From positions 46,713,071 through 46,777,070 of the forward strand of contig NC_054712.1 of the NCBI RefSeq assembly GCF_016097555.1: a stretch of 64,000 nt of DNA, read 5' to 3'. The first letter of the stretch is position 1. Each line of letters starts with the position of its first letter. Origin of the DNA: Gigantopelta aegis. Its lineage: Eukaryota; Mollusca; Gastropoda; Neomphalida; Peltospiridae. The notes beneath the pieces are model-generated. The model ran no database searches. It was not told where the DNA came from and saw only the letters and a program-made list of their open reading frames with translations. The translations under genes were made by a program, and so were the position numbers. Positions 49,901 through 61,500 of this stretch are shown piece after piece.

Positions 49901-52248
49901 ATTGAACGTCCTGTAAAAACAAAAGAAATAACATACATTAAATGCACTACAGGATACGTATTATATAGAATAAGTCCCTCGATATCATAAAAACATAACA
50001 AATCTACAAACAAGACAAATAAAAATTCTGTGCAATTAAATGTCTCGCCGACCACAAACCTTTTCGGTGCACTGAGATGAACATGAACAGGTTAACAATG
50101 CCAGAAGTAACTACTGTTCAAACACTCCCCAAAGCAGTCAGTCTAAGCCCACAGCTAAAAGCTGATGGGGAATGGCAGGTGTGTGGCACAGATAGCCACA
50201 AGAGTGTTAGGACTTCTAGTTTGTGACAGACATCAAAATGCAGAACAGCAAACATCAACACAAAGGTTGATACTGTCATCATTGCCGCCATCACTGGAAA
50301 AGTAACACCTATATCTTACCGTTTTACTCCATAAAGGCGATCAATGATTAATAAATCAAGGTGCTCTAGTGGTGTTGTTAAACAAAACAAACTTTAACGT
50401 TTTCATAAAGGTGTGGCAAAAAGACAATCATACCGACAGTTATAAATACATGTATGTATGTATGTGACTTTCAAATATTATAGTTATTAATTTCTTCTTA
50501 TTAGTTCTTCTTTGAATAAATCTTCAAAGTTATTATATAAAGAGGCCTACCATGACAGAGTAATACATTTTCTGGTATAACTTGTGCAAATATTTTTTAA
50601 TTTATATAATGTAAATTCCATGTAACATGTGAATTTGCATTTATTTGATATTGAAACTACCCAGTAACACGATAACAAAAAAAACACACAAAAAATTAAT
50701 AATAAAATAAATATATTATTTTAGAAGATAACATATAGATAAGAAAACAACATACATAATATTAAGTAGCAGTACTACTTACTTTTCAACAGTTGCTTTC
50801 ACAGAGAAGTTGTCATATCTCCAAATAAGAGTACGATCTCTAGCAGCTAAATTATGTTCTTGTTTATGTGACGTAAACACCTGAAGCTGGAAAATAAAAA
50901 TTACCAGGTATGAGATAAGTCCGCCAGGATTAGATGAGGGATGGGTTTAGGATGGTGTGTGAAACAATTAGGACCTCCGAGATGTATTTTAGACAGAGTT
51001 AGAATTAAAATGAAACAAAATCATGAGCTAAACACTCAGATAAGATATTGTGTGCATTTGTCTGTTGAAAAATAGCCTGCAATTTTGGTGGGGTCAGGGT
51101 TTTATCAACTATGTTTCTAGACTCCGATAACTGGCACAATTCCCCACCATTCACTAAAGGCTATGTTGTTTTTTATTCCCAATTTTGGACTAAACCATTA
51201 CCAATCTGAATGTAGATACATGTAATCCTTTTGTTTACTGTTATATACAGATATATTTTGAAATCGATACCTAATACTTGACAAACACTCCTTCCCTCAC
51301 CCACAACATTTCATAATGCAAAATAGACATATTAATTTGAATAAATAAAAGTACATGTATATGTGTATTATTACTCTTTTAAAATCTAACTTGGTTTAAT
51401 AAGATGAAAATTCCCCCTTTTGTTTTGTAAAATGACACAAAAATTCCCACGGTCAAAGATAACAGGTGAATTTCTATTTACCTTGCTGTCTAAAAAAAGG
51501 ACAACCTTCTTTTGCTTTTCGGAGGCTGCTATTTCCAGCCCAGCGATTTTGAGGAGAGTTCGGGAGCCTGAGGCTAGCAAAACTCATATAGGACTCTCTA
51601 GATTGGCTAGCATATGAGCCTGCATGGCTTGTAAAAATTATTTGTACAAATTACATTGATTCTTCGAAATGACAGAGTCAACATATATCTCAAAATCCTA
51701 GGAAACCAGCGTCTTGAATAGCAATCTTTTCCATGGTTTTATGCAACATATTTAGAGTATTTTCTGTTCTACTGGAGACGCACAGCAAGGCTTGCTGGGC
51801 TCTATAGATTTGCAAACAGGGAGTCCTTATGACACTTAAATTTTTTAAACCAAAATCGCACATTGATGGCCAAATTAGCCAATAGCTAATTTTTATTCAA
51901 AGTCACTACAACATTTAGTTTTTGGCTAATAAAAAATTCCTTAAATTAACCACATTTTAATTATTGGCTAAACCAAAATTTATTCCAGTGTGAGCCATAC
52001 TACCCCACTTCTGGATGTTGTGAAAAGTATTCATATTTATGATAAAGGGTTCCCCAGGAATCACACACATGTAACACAAGGCTTACTTCCAAAGATTGGT
52101 TCTTCAACAAGTACGGCTGGATGCAAAAGTTGTGTTGAGTGGACACACACGGCGTAGGTGAAAATATTGTATAAATAACCCACATGGAATGAGCCATGTA
52201 CGCAACGAATGCTGCTGCTATGGCCAACGTCCAAGAAAACTTTATCAT
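37121..52248 (-). CDS. CLPTM1L: CLPTM1L orthologue (cleft lip and palate transmembrane 1-like), 17 exons
   Basis: Minus strand, coding exons in transcript order: 52087-52248, 50783-50886, 49724-49910, 48089-48216, 47475-47547, 46882-46999, 46411-46505, 45598-45682, 44682-44785, 43431-43499, 42713-42763, 42107-42189, 41489-41523, 40447-40502, 39198-39242, 37880-37995, 37121-37196. They sum to 1587 bp (528 aa plus TAA; human about 538) with all phases matching. Residues 5-29 form a signal anchor, then a luminal domain to about 270, then hydrophobic segments near 276-297, 320-333, 339-352, 396-416 and 424-449. Strong family matches include [42 protein letters not shown] and [22 protein letters not shown]1-family proteins are ER multipass proteins; mammalian CLPTM1L is reported to scramble glucosaminyl-phosphatidylinositol during GPI-anchor synthesis. 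The intron after exon 15 starts with GC. A TTTATTTCAG just upstream of the ATG (acceptor ending at 52272) suggests a separate 5' UTR exon. Introns carry SINEs and hairpin elements but no coding damage was seen. Confidence 0.95.
38210..38563 (+). mobile_element. MITE in CLPTM1L intron, family 1 copy 1
   Basis: Ends CAGGGGTTTCCCCAGAAG and complement of CAGACCTTTCTCCAGGAT. Nearly the same sequence recurs at 40021-40371. Confidence 0.65.
40021..40371 (+). mobile_element. MITE in CLPTM1L intron, family 1 copy 2
   Basis: Ends CAGGTGTTTCCCCAGAGG and complement of CAGGCCTTTCCCCAGGAT, with TTTGC-like flanks. It ends about 75 bp from exon 14. Confidence 0.65.
40983..41143. repeat. Hairpin in CLPTM1L intron 13
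   Basis: Arms including TTTTTTAATATGGAAAATAT and near complement around a loop at CGAGGCTCTGCC. Confidence 0.75.
41764..41980 (-). mobile_element. SINE type 2 in a CLPTM1L intron
   Basis: AGTTAAAGTTTGTATTG tail end through GGCATTTGGTGCACTGGC; head lost. Confidence 0.75.
43005..43225 (+). mobile_element. SINE type 2 in a CLPTM1L intron
   Basis: Body TCTCATTCCAACCAGTGCAC to tail TCGTTAAATAAAAACAAAC. Confidence 0.75.
43901..44044. repeat. Hairpin in CLPTM1L intron 9
   Basis: Arms GTTATTACCAGTGTTTTTTG and its near complement, with a paired ATATTAGGAATAAAAAT section. Confidence 0.8.
45290..45560. repeat. Interspersed element in CLPTM1L intron 8
   Basis: GACGTTGCTTCCCCAGTCC to CTCGTTTCATAAAATC; shares blocks with 11940-12220, which copy B lacks. 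A third partial match is near 48780. A diverged non-coding repeat family. Confidence 0.5.
47110..47262. mobile_element. pogo/Tigger-like MITE in a CLPTM1L intron
   Basis: Inverted ends TCAAACCTGTTCTA and TAGAGCAGGTTTGA near TA sites. Short, no gene. Confidence 0.6.
47752..47995. repeat. About 24-bp minisatellite in CLPTM1L intron 4
   Basis: About ten units of GGCCATTCAGTGTATTTAAA with CTAA, drifting towards the right end. It lies about 90 bp from exon 4. Confidence 0.9.
48940..49135 (-). mobile_element. SINE type 4 in CLPTM1L intron 3
   Basis: Between CLPTM1L exons 3 and 4. Complement of the 32688-32945 family: CTACCAGCCGTAAGGCTGAT near the head and CTCAGCCACTATCTGTG in the body. Confidence 0.55.
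49190..49490 (-). mobile_element. SINE type 1 in CLPTM1L intron 3
   Basis: AAGAAATCTTTTATTTAACG to GATTGATCCCACACTTACCG; ends about 230 bp from exon 3. Confidence 0.8.
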
Positions 52249-52672
52249 GGCTTCACTCTGGGAAAAATCACCTGAAATAAATTTTCATTCACAATTATTA
52301 TTTTAATATAAATTTGTACATTTTAACGGTTGTTATATGTAGCATAATTTAATTTGGATATTTTATTATATAGGTAAAATATTATATATTAAAAAAATAG
52401 TGTTTCTTTTTGTCAGATTTGCCAATCAGGGGTGGAGAAAATTTAATTGTCAATCGGTCCCACTTGATGTCGTCACTACTGGAGGGAGGGGGAAAAAGAA
52501 AAGAATAAAATAAAAATAAACCATTTAAAAGAAAATATTTGCCAAACAGTTTTTAAAACAAATCATAGTGACATTTGTAGTTTTATCTTGAATCAGGAAC
52601 GCGAAACGATAAACATGAAGAATTTTTTTTTTATCACATCAGTGAAAACCCCCCACAAATTGTATATATATA

Positions 52673-54162
52673 CTCTTCAAAAAAAGTAACGCAAAGCCAG
52701 ATTTTCATTGTATGTTTCTAAATCGTTTAATACATGAAAGAAACAAGGCAAAAAATTGCAATTTGACACAGATAAACAACATTGACAGAGGCTGTTGTAA
52801 CAGCCATCCAAGTTCCCACGGTCCTGTTTGATGTCACGTACAGTCAGTAACGAGTGTGACCCCCATGAGAGTCAAGTACTTCCTGGCACCTCCTGCCCAT
52901 CGAAGCAATCAGATGACGGATGAAATCCTGCGGAATTGTAGCCCACTCGGCCTCCAAAGCGGCAGCCAGCTGTTGTAGTGTCTGAGGTTGGGGTTGTCGT
53001 CGTCGCAAACGTCTATCCAGTTCATCCCACAAATGCTCGATTGGGTTTAAATCTGGGGATTTGGAGGGCCATGGAAGAACATTGATGTTGTTGTTTGCTA
53101 GGAAGGCTGTGGTGATGCGCGCTGTATGAGAACGGGCATTGTCCTGCTGGAAAACAGTGTTGCCGTTGGCCATGTTGGGGACGACGTACGGGCGCAAGAT
53201 CTCGTCCACATAGCGCTGTGCTGTCAAGTTCCCCCTGATGTGCACCAAGTCTGTCCTGGCGTTGTAAGAGATGGCTGCCCACATCATCACACTTCCTCCA
53301 CCAAATTTGTCCACTTCCTGTATGCAATTGCGTGCAAAACGTTCACCTCTTCAGCGGTAGACACGTGCCCTTCCATCCTGTCTGCGGAGCATGAATCGCG
53401 ATTCGTCGCTGAACCACACGTGTCTCCATCGTCTTTGAGGCCATACCCTGTGTGCTTGACACCATTGTAGTCGAAGCTGTTGATGCTGCTGGGTTAAAAT
53501 CACGCCTCTAACAGGACGTCTGGGTCGCAATCCTGCCTCTTGTAGACGGTTCCGGACAGTCTGGTCAGAGATCCTACGCAGTCCCGGTATTGCAGATTGA
53601 GTGGAGGTAGCCGTGGTCGTCCTTTGGCGTAGGTGGCGTAACCGGATGTAGCGATCCAGGGCAGGAGTGGTGACATGTGGTCTACCGGATCTGCAAAGGT
53701 CACGTGTTGATCCATGCGCCTGGTAGCGGATCCATAATCTTGAAATGGTGCTAGGGCACACATTGAAAAGCCTCGCAACCTCTGATTGGGATTCGCCTGC
53801 TTCCAATTGTCCGACGGCTGTTCCTCTGTGCTTCATTCAGTCTTGGCATTGTGAAAGCTACGCTGACAGTTTTAAACCGAGTACAGCTAAGTCCTGAACC
53901 CTGCACTTTTATAGGGCTTCTTGTGCCTCTTGCACATGCACACCATGCCGTTCAAATCGCTGAATTGACAGCAGGTGCGGTTTTGCGATTGTTAAACTTT
54001 TTCACATCTGTCGTCAAGGTCATAAAATTCCGAACAACTTTGCTGGTGAAAATGCATTTGGTACGTTCCATTACACAACATACTTAGCGTTCGGAACACA
54101 ATGTTTCCACACATCCATATTTATTAGGAAAATTTAATTTTTGCGTTACTTTTTTTGAAGAG
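52673..54162. mobile_element. Tc1-type DNA transposon, nearly whole
   Basis: About 1.49 kb with matching inverted ends (CTCTTCAAAAAAAGTAACGC and its complement), flanked by TA duplications at 52671-52672 and 54163-54164. It carries one transposase gene on the minus strand. It sits upstream of CLPTM1L in intergenic DNA. Confidence 0.93.
52844..53849 (-). pseudogene. Tc1 transposase (DD34E), two lesions
   Basis: Starts at ATG 53847-53849 (MPRLNEAQR). The paired helix-turn-helix region is followed by a DDE domain: FSDESRF (first Asp), FQQDNARSH (second Asp), then Glu in PDLNPIEHLWDEL, with 34 residues between the second Asp and Glu. The frame shifts at about residue 9-10 (near 53825), and there is one in-frame TGA near 53354, at a likely former CGA arginine codon. 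Catalytic residues are otherwise intact, so the copy is fairly young but should not make a full protein. Confidence 0.9.
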
Positions 54163-57100
54163 TATATTTTACATAATGGAATAAATAATATATAAAATTA
54201 ATAAAAGTTATGAATTTTAATTCCCATATATGTATAAAAAGTACGAGTATTCAGTACTGTGTCCTGAAAATTAATAAAAGATGGCACCGTTGAAGCGTTT
54301 GACAGCCTGAGCTAGCACATGTTTAGACAAAAAAAGTAATAACGTCATCACTGATTGGATGAAATTTGGCCTCTGCTAGCTCTAGAGATAACAGTACATG
54401 TAGCTGTTCTGCTTACCCACTTGTTAACAAAAAAGGTGGAAACCTTTTGTTAATTTTAAAATCCTTTATAATTATTGGATACACTACATTGAACAGTCAA
54501 CAAAAAATACATTTATAGATTATTTCAGTATATTTTATGCTATTTCAAGCAGTTTGTATTGCACAAAAGCCTCTTGCTTCGGACTAGGATACTCGACCTG
54601 ACAGAGCTCCGTACAAAGGTGTTGATTATAACCAGTTGCAAATTCTGGGTCCTTTGTTTTAATTGGAGTGTAATACTTTGATGGCTCTCTAAACCAAGAA
54701 TGGTGCTATCGTTAATGTCTGTTTAATCTCTTGACCGGCTCAGTGATGTTGACGAATGTCTAGCCTAGTGGCAGTCGATTGACACTACTGTAGTTCCGAC
54801 TTCAGTGACTGGCGATATACTTAGGCAGACTTTAAGATCACAAACATCTGAAACACCAGCCATATTGACCACTATTTATTTATTATTTTAAATCATGTAC
54901 GAGATACTGATGTCTGAGCAGGCCAGTCCACTTGATGGATAGGAATTTGTTCCAATAATAGAAATGGACAGGTGCTTCGGACCGACAAGAATGACAAAAG
55001 TGGGACCGGCAAACACACGTTTTAAAAAAATAATTTCAGTCTCAGAGATCAAGAATCGGTCCCAGACCGGGGAAAATGGACTTTTCCCCACCCCTGGTGC
55101 CAATACTTGTTTATTTAATAATAACAAGATTGTATGACCTTTTAAAGGCATTTTGCAATTACTGCCCTTTACATATTATAAGATTCTCCAAGATTTCTGA
55201 GGACATTTGACCAGTGGAAGCTGATCCTATCACTGTCAGCAGGTTTGCAAGCACAGAACTGGGCATATTTCAATAAGAATTCTGCTTAAGTAAATGCCTC
55301 AACTATCATAAAGTTTCTCGGTGCATTGTGCTGAACACCCACAGGTGCAATCTCTATATACCAAGTTTCACTGACCTAGGACTTATAGTTTTTAAGAAAA
55401 TGATCTAAACTCAAAACATTCAACTTTAGTGCAAAAGTTGACTTTGTCGCCACGGTCGGAAAAATTACACCTAGACCCTTTTCATAAAGATGGTGAACAT
55501 GGTGCGTGATGTCATAAGGTGTTAGCTCTGAAATCAAAAGCATGCAATTCGAAGCGTGTTTCAAAGGCATAATCAAACGACTGAGAGAAGACATGCCTAC
55601 CCACTCAAAGTTAAATATACTTTCATTTATTAATTTACTGACAAATGGACTGGTCACAAAAACAAGTAATTTTATTATGAGTGTTTTTAGCAGGTGCATT
55701 CATGGCTGGCTTGAGTGAGATAGTATAGGGCTCACAAAGAGAGAATGGTAATCTGGCTGCACCGGGTGTATGAGCTATATTTATTGTGTACGAAGCCAAA
55801 ACAAGGGTGCGTAAAGTGACTGTCGTCAACCTTAATTGAAAAATGTAGCAGGTTTCATCTCTAAGACTATACTATATATATATATAATAATATCGTCAAC
55901 GTCCCTAAGTGCATTATGCTTCCAACTCCGTTCACTTTGTTTCCTCGTGCAGAGTTCGCGCACTTAACATCCAATTTGTTGTCATCTGCTTGTCGTTCAT
56001 TTGTGAGGTTTTTCTTCACAGTTCTAGAACATTTTCATTAACAATAAAGTTCAAACAAGTAAGTATCTAAATACAAAACTTTACAAACTCCTAAAACCAT
56101 TAATTTTACTAAGTCGTTTTTGTTTATTCCTTAAAATTACTGATATCGGGTCCACTTGATTTGTAGAAATTGACTTAAAATGGAGAAAGATGAGTTAACA
56201 TTCGGTGCGTGTCACGACTTCACACGTGCAAGACCAACAGGGCCAAAGCATTTAATTTTTATGATGTTTAACACCCCTGTTGTTAGAATTTGTTTTCAAT
56301 TATTATATTCGATCTGCAAAATGTATGCTACATGTTTGTGCTTCTACTTTAGTGAAAAGTATTAATAATCCATTGATAACAGTTGTAAATAATATTTAGT
56401 GTATAAATTGTGTTAATTAAGAATCAATTTGTAAATAAAATGATATTTTACAAACTATTCACTGGTATGAACATAAGGCCTATCAGAATTGACAATAAGT
56501 GTTAGCAGTGGGTGTTGGTAAAATGCGGACTGGACCAGAACGCTTGACAAACTGAATTTTTCCTTTAGAAAAATATTAAAGAAAGTTTGTCAACTGTGCA
56601 TAGTTAAGAAACATATATTTGTTCATGTCATGGCCTTAAAAATGAAAAATGATGAAGCGTACATGTAATGTTCGATACTTTTTGAAAACGCATGCGCCTG
56701 AATGCAGTTAGAAACGTTACACTCTTTCCTTCTTTTACGCCCACGTTGTTGATTTTTTACGTTAATTGATTGAAATCTATTTTGTTTAACGTATCGTAGC
56801 TGAAAAATGTAGAATAGTATTTCCGTAAATATCGTATTCGTGTTTTTGTAGTTTGGTGAACGCAGTTTAGCCTACTTAGGACGTCGATGGTATATGGCAA
56901 AATTGCTAAATGTTATCAATATGTCCGGTAGGTGACATGTATTGCTTTAACATTATTCTGAGAATATTTGTTATTATTAAAAATATATTTATTATTTTAT
57001 GAAAATATTAAATTTAAAATGTCGACATTCAGCGATTCGTGAAAAAAAAAGCCTGGACACTTGTGCTAATAAAACAAAAACCAGCACGATTATGATTATT

Positions 57101-57663
57101 AAATATATACATATATATTTATTATGCTACACCATACAGAATCTGCATGATAATGTGAATACTAACCAATAACTGAAAATAGTTCAATTGTTTTTTGCAA
57201 ATAACACGCTTTCTTCCGCCTTTCTATTTTATTATTTTTGAACGTTGAAGAGTTCACCGGAAGTATAAGCAATCGGAACTTCTCGGATTATTCCACGAAT
57301 CATCCCTGGGAAATATTACAGACACACCCGGGCTTCTATTAATTTTTACATTAAATTTTATGGTAGGCTATATTATTAAGAATCCTATTCCAAGATCTGT
57401 ACAGTTTATATTTATATTTCTTACACACCCGTTGGTTATTTTGGTAAGACATACTATTAAAACACACATGCTGTATATAACAGTTTTATCTCATTACTTT
57501 TATCAATCTAATTAAAATTAGCTCCACAGTAGAGCTAATTTTAATCAGATTGTACTTTTATATACATGTATTATTAATTTATTGTCAACTTTTTGCTTTT
57601 AGACCATGTGCCGTAACCATGTATGAATTCCGTCTCTTTGGCAATACAATCTATGCTGCATTG

Positions 57664-57785
57664 CTTTACGTTACGTTACGTTACGTTACGTTACGTTACG
57701 TTACGTTACGTTACGTTACGTTACGTTACGTTACGTTACGTTACGTTACGCTGCGTTGCGTTGCGTTACGTTACGTTACGTTATT
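57664..57785. repeat. (TTACG)n pentanucleotide microsatellite
   Basis: About 24 units with a few TGCG variants, CpG in every unit. Any open frame across it is an artefact. Confidence 0.95.
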
Positions 57786-57871
57786 TTATGTAGGCTACGC
57801 GTGATTTTAGTTTTAACAGTTTGAAGACAAATTTAATTTAACAGTTTGACTGGTTACTCCAGTGTGGTGAC

Positions 57872-57982
57872 CTAGGGCTACGATCCACGATTCGATCTTA
57901 GCGCTACGATCAAGTACATATAACTACCTTATGTAACTTAAGATGATCTTAGCGCTAAGATCACTTTGTGAAACGGGGCCCT
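57872..57982. mobile_element. Short palindromic element with GATCTTAGCGCTAAGATC
   Basis: Contains the perfect palindrome GATCTTAGCGCTAAGATC and a half-site upstream; a related word occurs at about 33910-33927. Likely a small MITE. Confidence 0.5.
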
Positions 57983-58109
57983 GGGCTCAAATGCACAAAA
58001 AGCATTCCAACTTACTGATGATAGAAACATTCTAAATGTTTAGTTCACTGCTACACAGAAAAATATTGAAATGTAATTCATAAAAGCTTGTTAATAAATA
58101 TAATAAATA

Positions 58110-58268
58110 TCATCATCATCATCATCATCATTGATAAAAACAGAAAATAATAAATATTATCACCGTCGTCATACTCATTGTCGTCGTTGTCATTATCATC
58201 ATCGCCACCACCACCACCACCACCACCACCACCACCACCACCACCATCATCATCATTATCATCATCGT
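58110..58268. repeat. (ATC)n / (ACC)n trinucleotide tract
   Basis: CAT and CAC repeats with interruptions, about 270 bp upstream of the carboxypeptidase start. Confidence 0.9.
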
Positions 58269-58541
58269 TATCATAATGTTAAGTATTAATCAGTAGGTTA
58301 TGATAGATCTATGTAGGACTATAACGAAGTTAATACAATTATTTAAAATGTTTCGATTTCAACTGCAGAGGGTGGGGGGATATACTTTTGGGTGCCAAAC
58401 AAAATACTCATGTGAAATGTTGACTTGTAGAACGATATTCAGATAAAGAATTGTTCCATTAAAGATAAGACGTTTTCGACAGGTGAACGTTTGGCGAGAT
58501 AAGAACAGCACGTGATTAACTCAGGTAACCAGCAGGTAAAA

Positions 58542-61500
58542 TGTTGTCCTGGTTTTTATTTTATTGTCTTGTGGCGACTCTGTTAGCGAACCAAGTCCGT
58601 TTTGATGGGTAGGTTGATTTTAATTACATTTTAGGCAGGTAATAATTGTTGACGAGAAACAAACAAACGCAGTGGTTTTAGAAAAGGTGCTTCGCTTTGA
58701 TCAGCCTAACTTATAAAACAACGCAGGCGCGAGTTATCTGGGGGGTTCGGGGGTATGATTCAAAGGTTATTTGCCCGTTACTGTAATTCCCGCCGTTAAT
58801 CTCGACCCGTTAGTCTCGCTACAACTTTTACATTCAGTCAAGATGTAAAGGTTATTAAAAAATTACTGGGGGGCCGGGCCCCCTTCCCCCCCCCTTCCCC
58901 CCACCTACCCCACCCCCTGCTACGGGCCTGCCTCTGCAAAAATCCAAGGAAAAAAATGCATAGCCTACTAGTAAGCCTAGTAGCATGTTAGAGCAAACAC
59001 GACCACCCACGATAAGCAACTTAAATAATTACCTTTTCTTTGGAACTTCGTAACCAGTCAGGCCTCGGTGGCGTCGTGGCAGGCCATCGGTCTACAGGCT
59101 GGTAGGTACTGGGTTCGGATGCCAGTCGAGGCATGGAATTTTTAATCCAGATACCAACTCCAAACCCTGAGTGAGTGCTCCGCAAGGATCAATGGGTATG
59201 TGTAAACCACTTGCACCGACCAGCGATCCATAACTGGTTCAACAAAGGCCATTGTTTGTGCTATCTCCTGCCTGTGGGAAGCGCAAATAAAAGATCCCTT
59301 GCTGCCTATCGTAAAAGAGTAGCCTATGTGGCGACAGCGGGTTTCCTCTAAAAAAATATGTGTGGTATTTAACCATATGTCTGACGCTATATAACCGTAA
59401 ATAAAATGAGTTGAGTGCGTCGTTAAATAAAACATTTCCTTCTTTCGTAACCGGTCAGTTCTGGAGCGGGACGTAGCCCAGTGATAAAGCGTTCGCTTGA
59501 TGCGCGGTCGGTCTGGGATCACTTCCTGTCGGTGGGCTCCAGCCAGTGCACCACGACTGGTATATCAAAGGCCGTGGTATGTGGTATCCTGTTCGTGGGA
59601 TGGTGCATATAAAAGATCCCTTGCTGCTAATCGAAAAGAGTAGCCCATGAAGTGGCGACAGCGGGTTTCCTCTAGCAATATCTGTGTGGTCCTTAATCAT
59701 ATGTCTGACGCCATATTACCGTAAATAAAATGTGTTGAGTGCCTCGTTAAATGAAACATTTCCTTCCTTCAGATTAGCTTTTACTTTATGTTTTTTTTAA
59801 AAATCCAAATAAGGTTAAAGCACTCACCTCGGCCATCTGTTCTGGATAGTTAAAAGTTAAAGTTTGTTTTGTTTAACGACATCACTAGAGCACATTGATT
59901 TATTAATCATCAACTATTGATTGTCAAACATTTGGTAATTCTGACATATAGTATTAGAGAGATTATTTGTTAAAGAACGTTTTGATATTCTTCAGCAGTA
60001 ATGCGACACGGGTCATGATCCACTACATGCTAATTGTAATAGCACAAGTGCCTACATATTATCCATACCATTAAACAAAAACTAATATTAGGACATATCA
60101 CTGGTGTAGCCAGGCTTTTAGATTGGGGGCCAACCCACTATTATGGGGGTGGGGTGGGGGGGGGGGGGCAACCCACACTATGTATGTATACATGTATATG
60201 ATTTTATAAAATTTAATATAGTAAAAAAAAAAGGTTTTGATCCAGCAGTAGGAGGGCAGTCCCCACCCACCCACCCACCCACCCCACACACACCGCCCCT
60301 GTCTCGTACGCTTATGCGATGATTAAGAAATTACTGTGCTCTAGGTGTAGTTAAACAAACTTTATACTACCAAGGTTAGAAACCGAAGCATCCGTAATTA
60401 GCCTAGATTCTAGCATTAGTTTAAAGTGCCCTAGTTTTCACTATCAGAACCATTTTTGATAACTGAAATCAAACTTTACTTACATTTTGTTGCTTAGATT
60501 ATACATTTCCCTACATCCGAAGTGTTTTTATATCACAAAATGCATTTTTTTCATATTTTTAAAAACGCACGTGCGTCTGAGAAGTAACGGTTATAGAGGC
60601 GAGTTTTAGTTTGTTTACAAGGTTCCAACGTCATAGACTCTTGTTTCAACCTGTTGTAACTTTATCCAAATGTGTTGCAGGTTTGTAGATTAACTAAACT
60701 TAGTGCCATTTTTTTTAAGGGTTGAAACTAGGGTGTGCACCTTTAAATGAGTATGAAACTTTCTCTTTTTTTCCAGACACAAAGTTCTGCGTGTTGTGCC
60801 ACACACATCTGATCAGCTACAATACCTGGTCTCTCTGCAACAAGACATTGATGTACGATAAATTCAGAATACACATACGCACGAACGCACACATACACAA
60901 ACAATCACGCACGCACACAAACACACACGGACACACACATACGCGCATACATACAGACGGACACACACGAACGCACGCGCGCACACACACACACACATAC
61001 GGATACACACAGGGACACACACACACAGACAGACGAACACACACAAAGGGACACACACACACACACACACAGACAGACGGACACACAGGGACACACACAA
61101 CACAGACAGACGGACACGGACAGACAGTCCCATGATTCCCCTCCCCTAGATCCGCCTTGAGCTGGTTTAGAGCTGTTAATTGCGCTATATCAAAGTTGTT
61201 TAATGGCGGTTCGCCGCCAAAATTATGTATCAACTTTTGCTTAGAAATGTGAATAGTATACATGTACCTTCAACTACATGCCTATAGAATTACGACTACC
61301 GGTGAATAATTTAAATGACTAATTTATTGGATTATTATTGGTGAATGACCAACTGAAGAGCTCAGTCGAACATTCCATAACGTTATTCCAGGTTATGTTA
61401 CTGGCCAGTGCGCTGTTTTAACAAACACACCCGTCTTTGACGGCCCTAAACTAGCTGCAGACAGTTAACTTGTCGGATTTCGTGGATTCGTCAATCTCAA

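Larger units (their letters stand above)
54165..58541. other. Intergenic region between CLPTM1L and carboxypeptidase
   Basis: The genes diverge here, so both promoters should lie in it. It holds a segment (55920-56110) related to the 19.9 kb TTAA element, (TTACG)n, a palindromic element and trinucleotide repeats. No TATA box or exon could be assigned with confidence. Confidence 0.5.

Noticed and set aside
51386-51617. Short open frames on both strands in CLPTM1L intron 1
   Set aside because: No homology recognised, no splice context matching CLPTM1L, and the protein is complete without them.
60817-61263. Cysteine-valine-rich open frames on the minus strand
   Set aside because: Translation of a degenerate (AC)n tract inside a carboxypeptidase intron.
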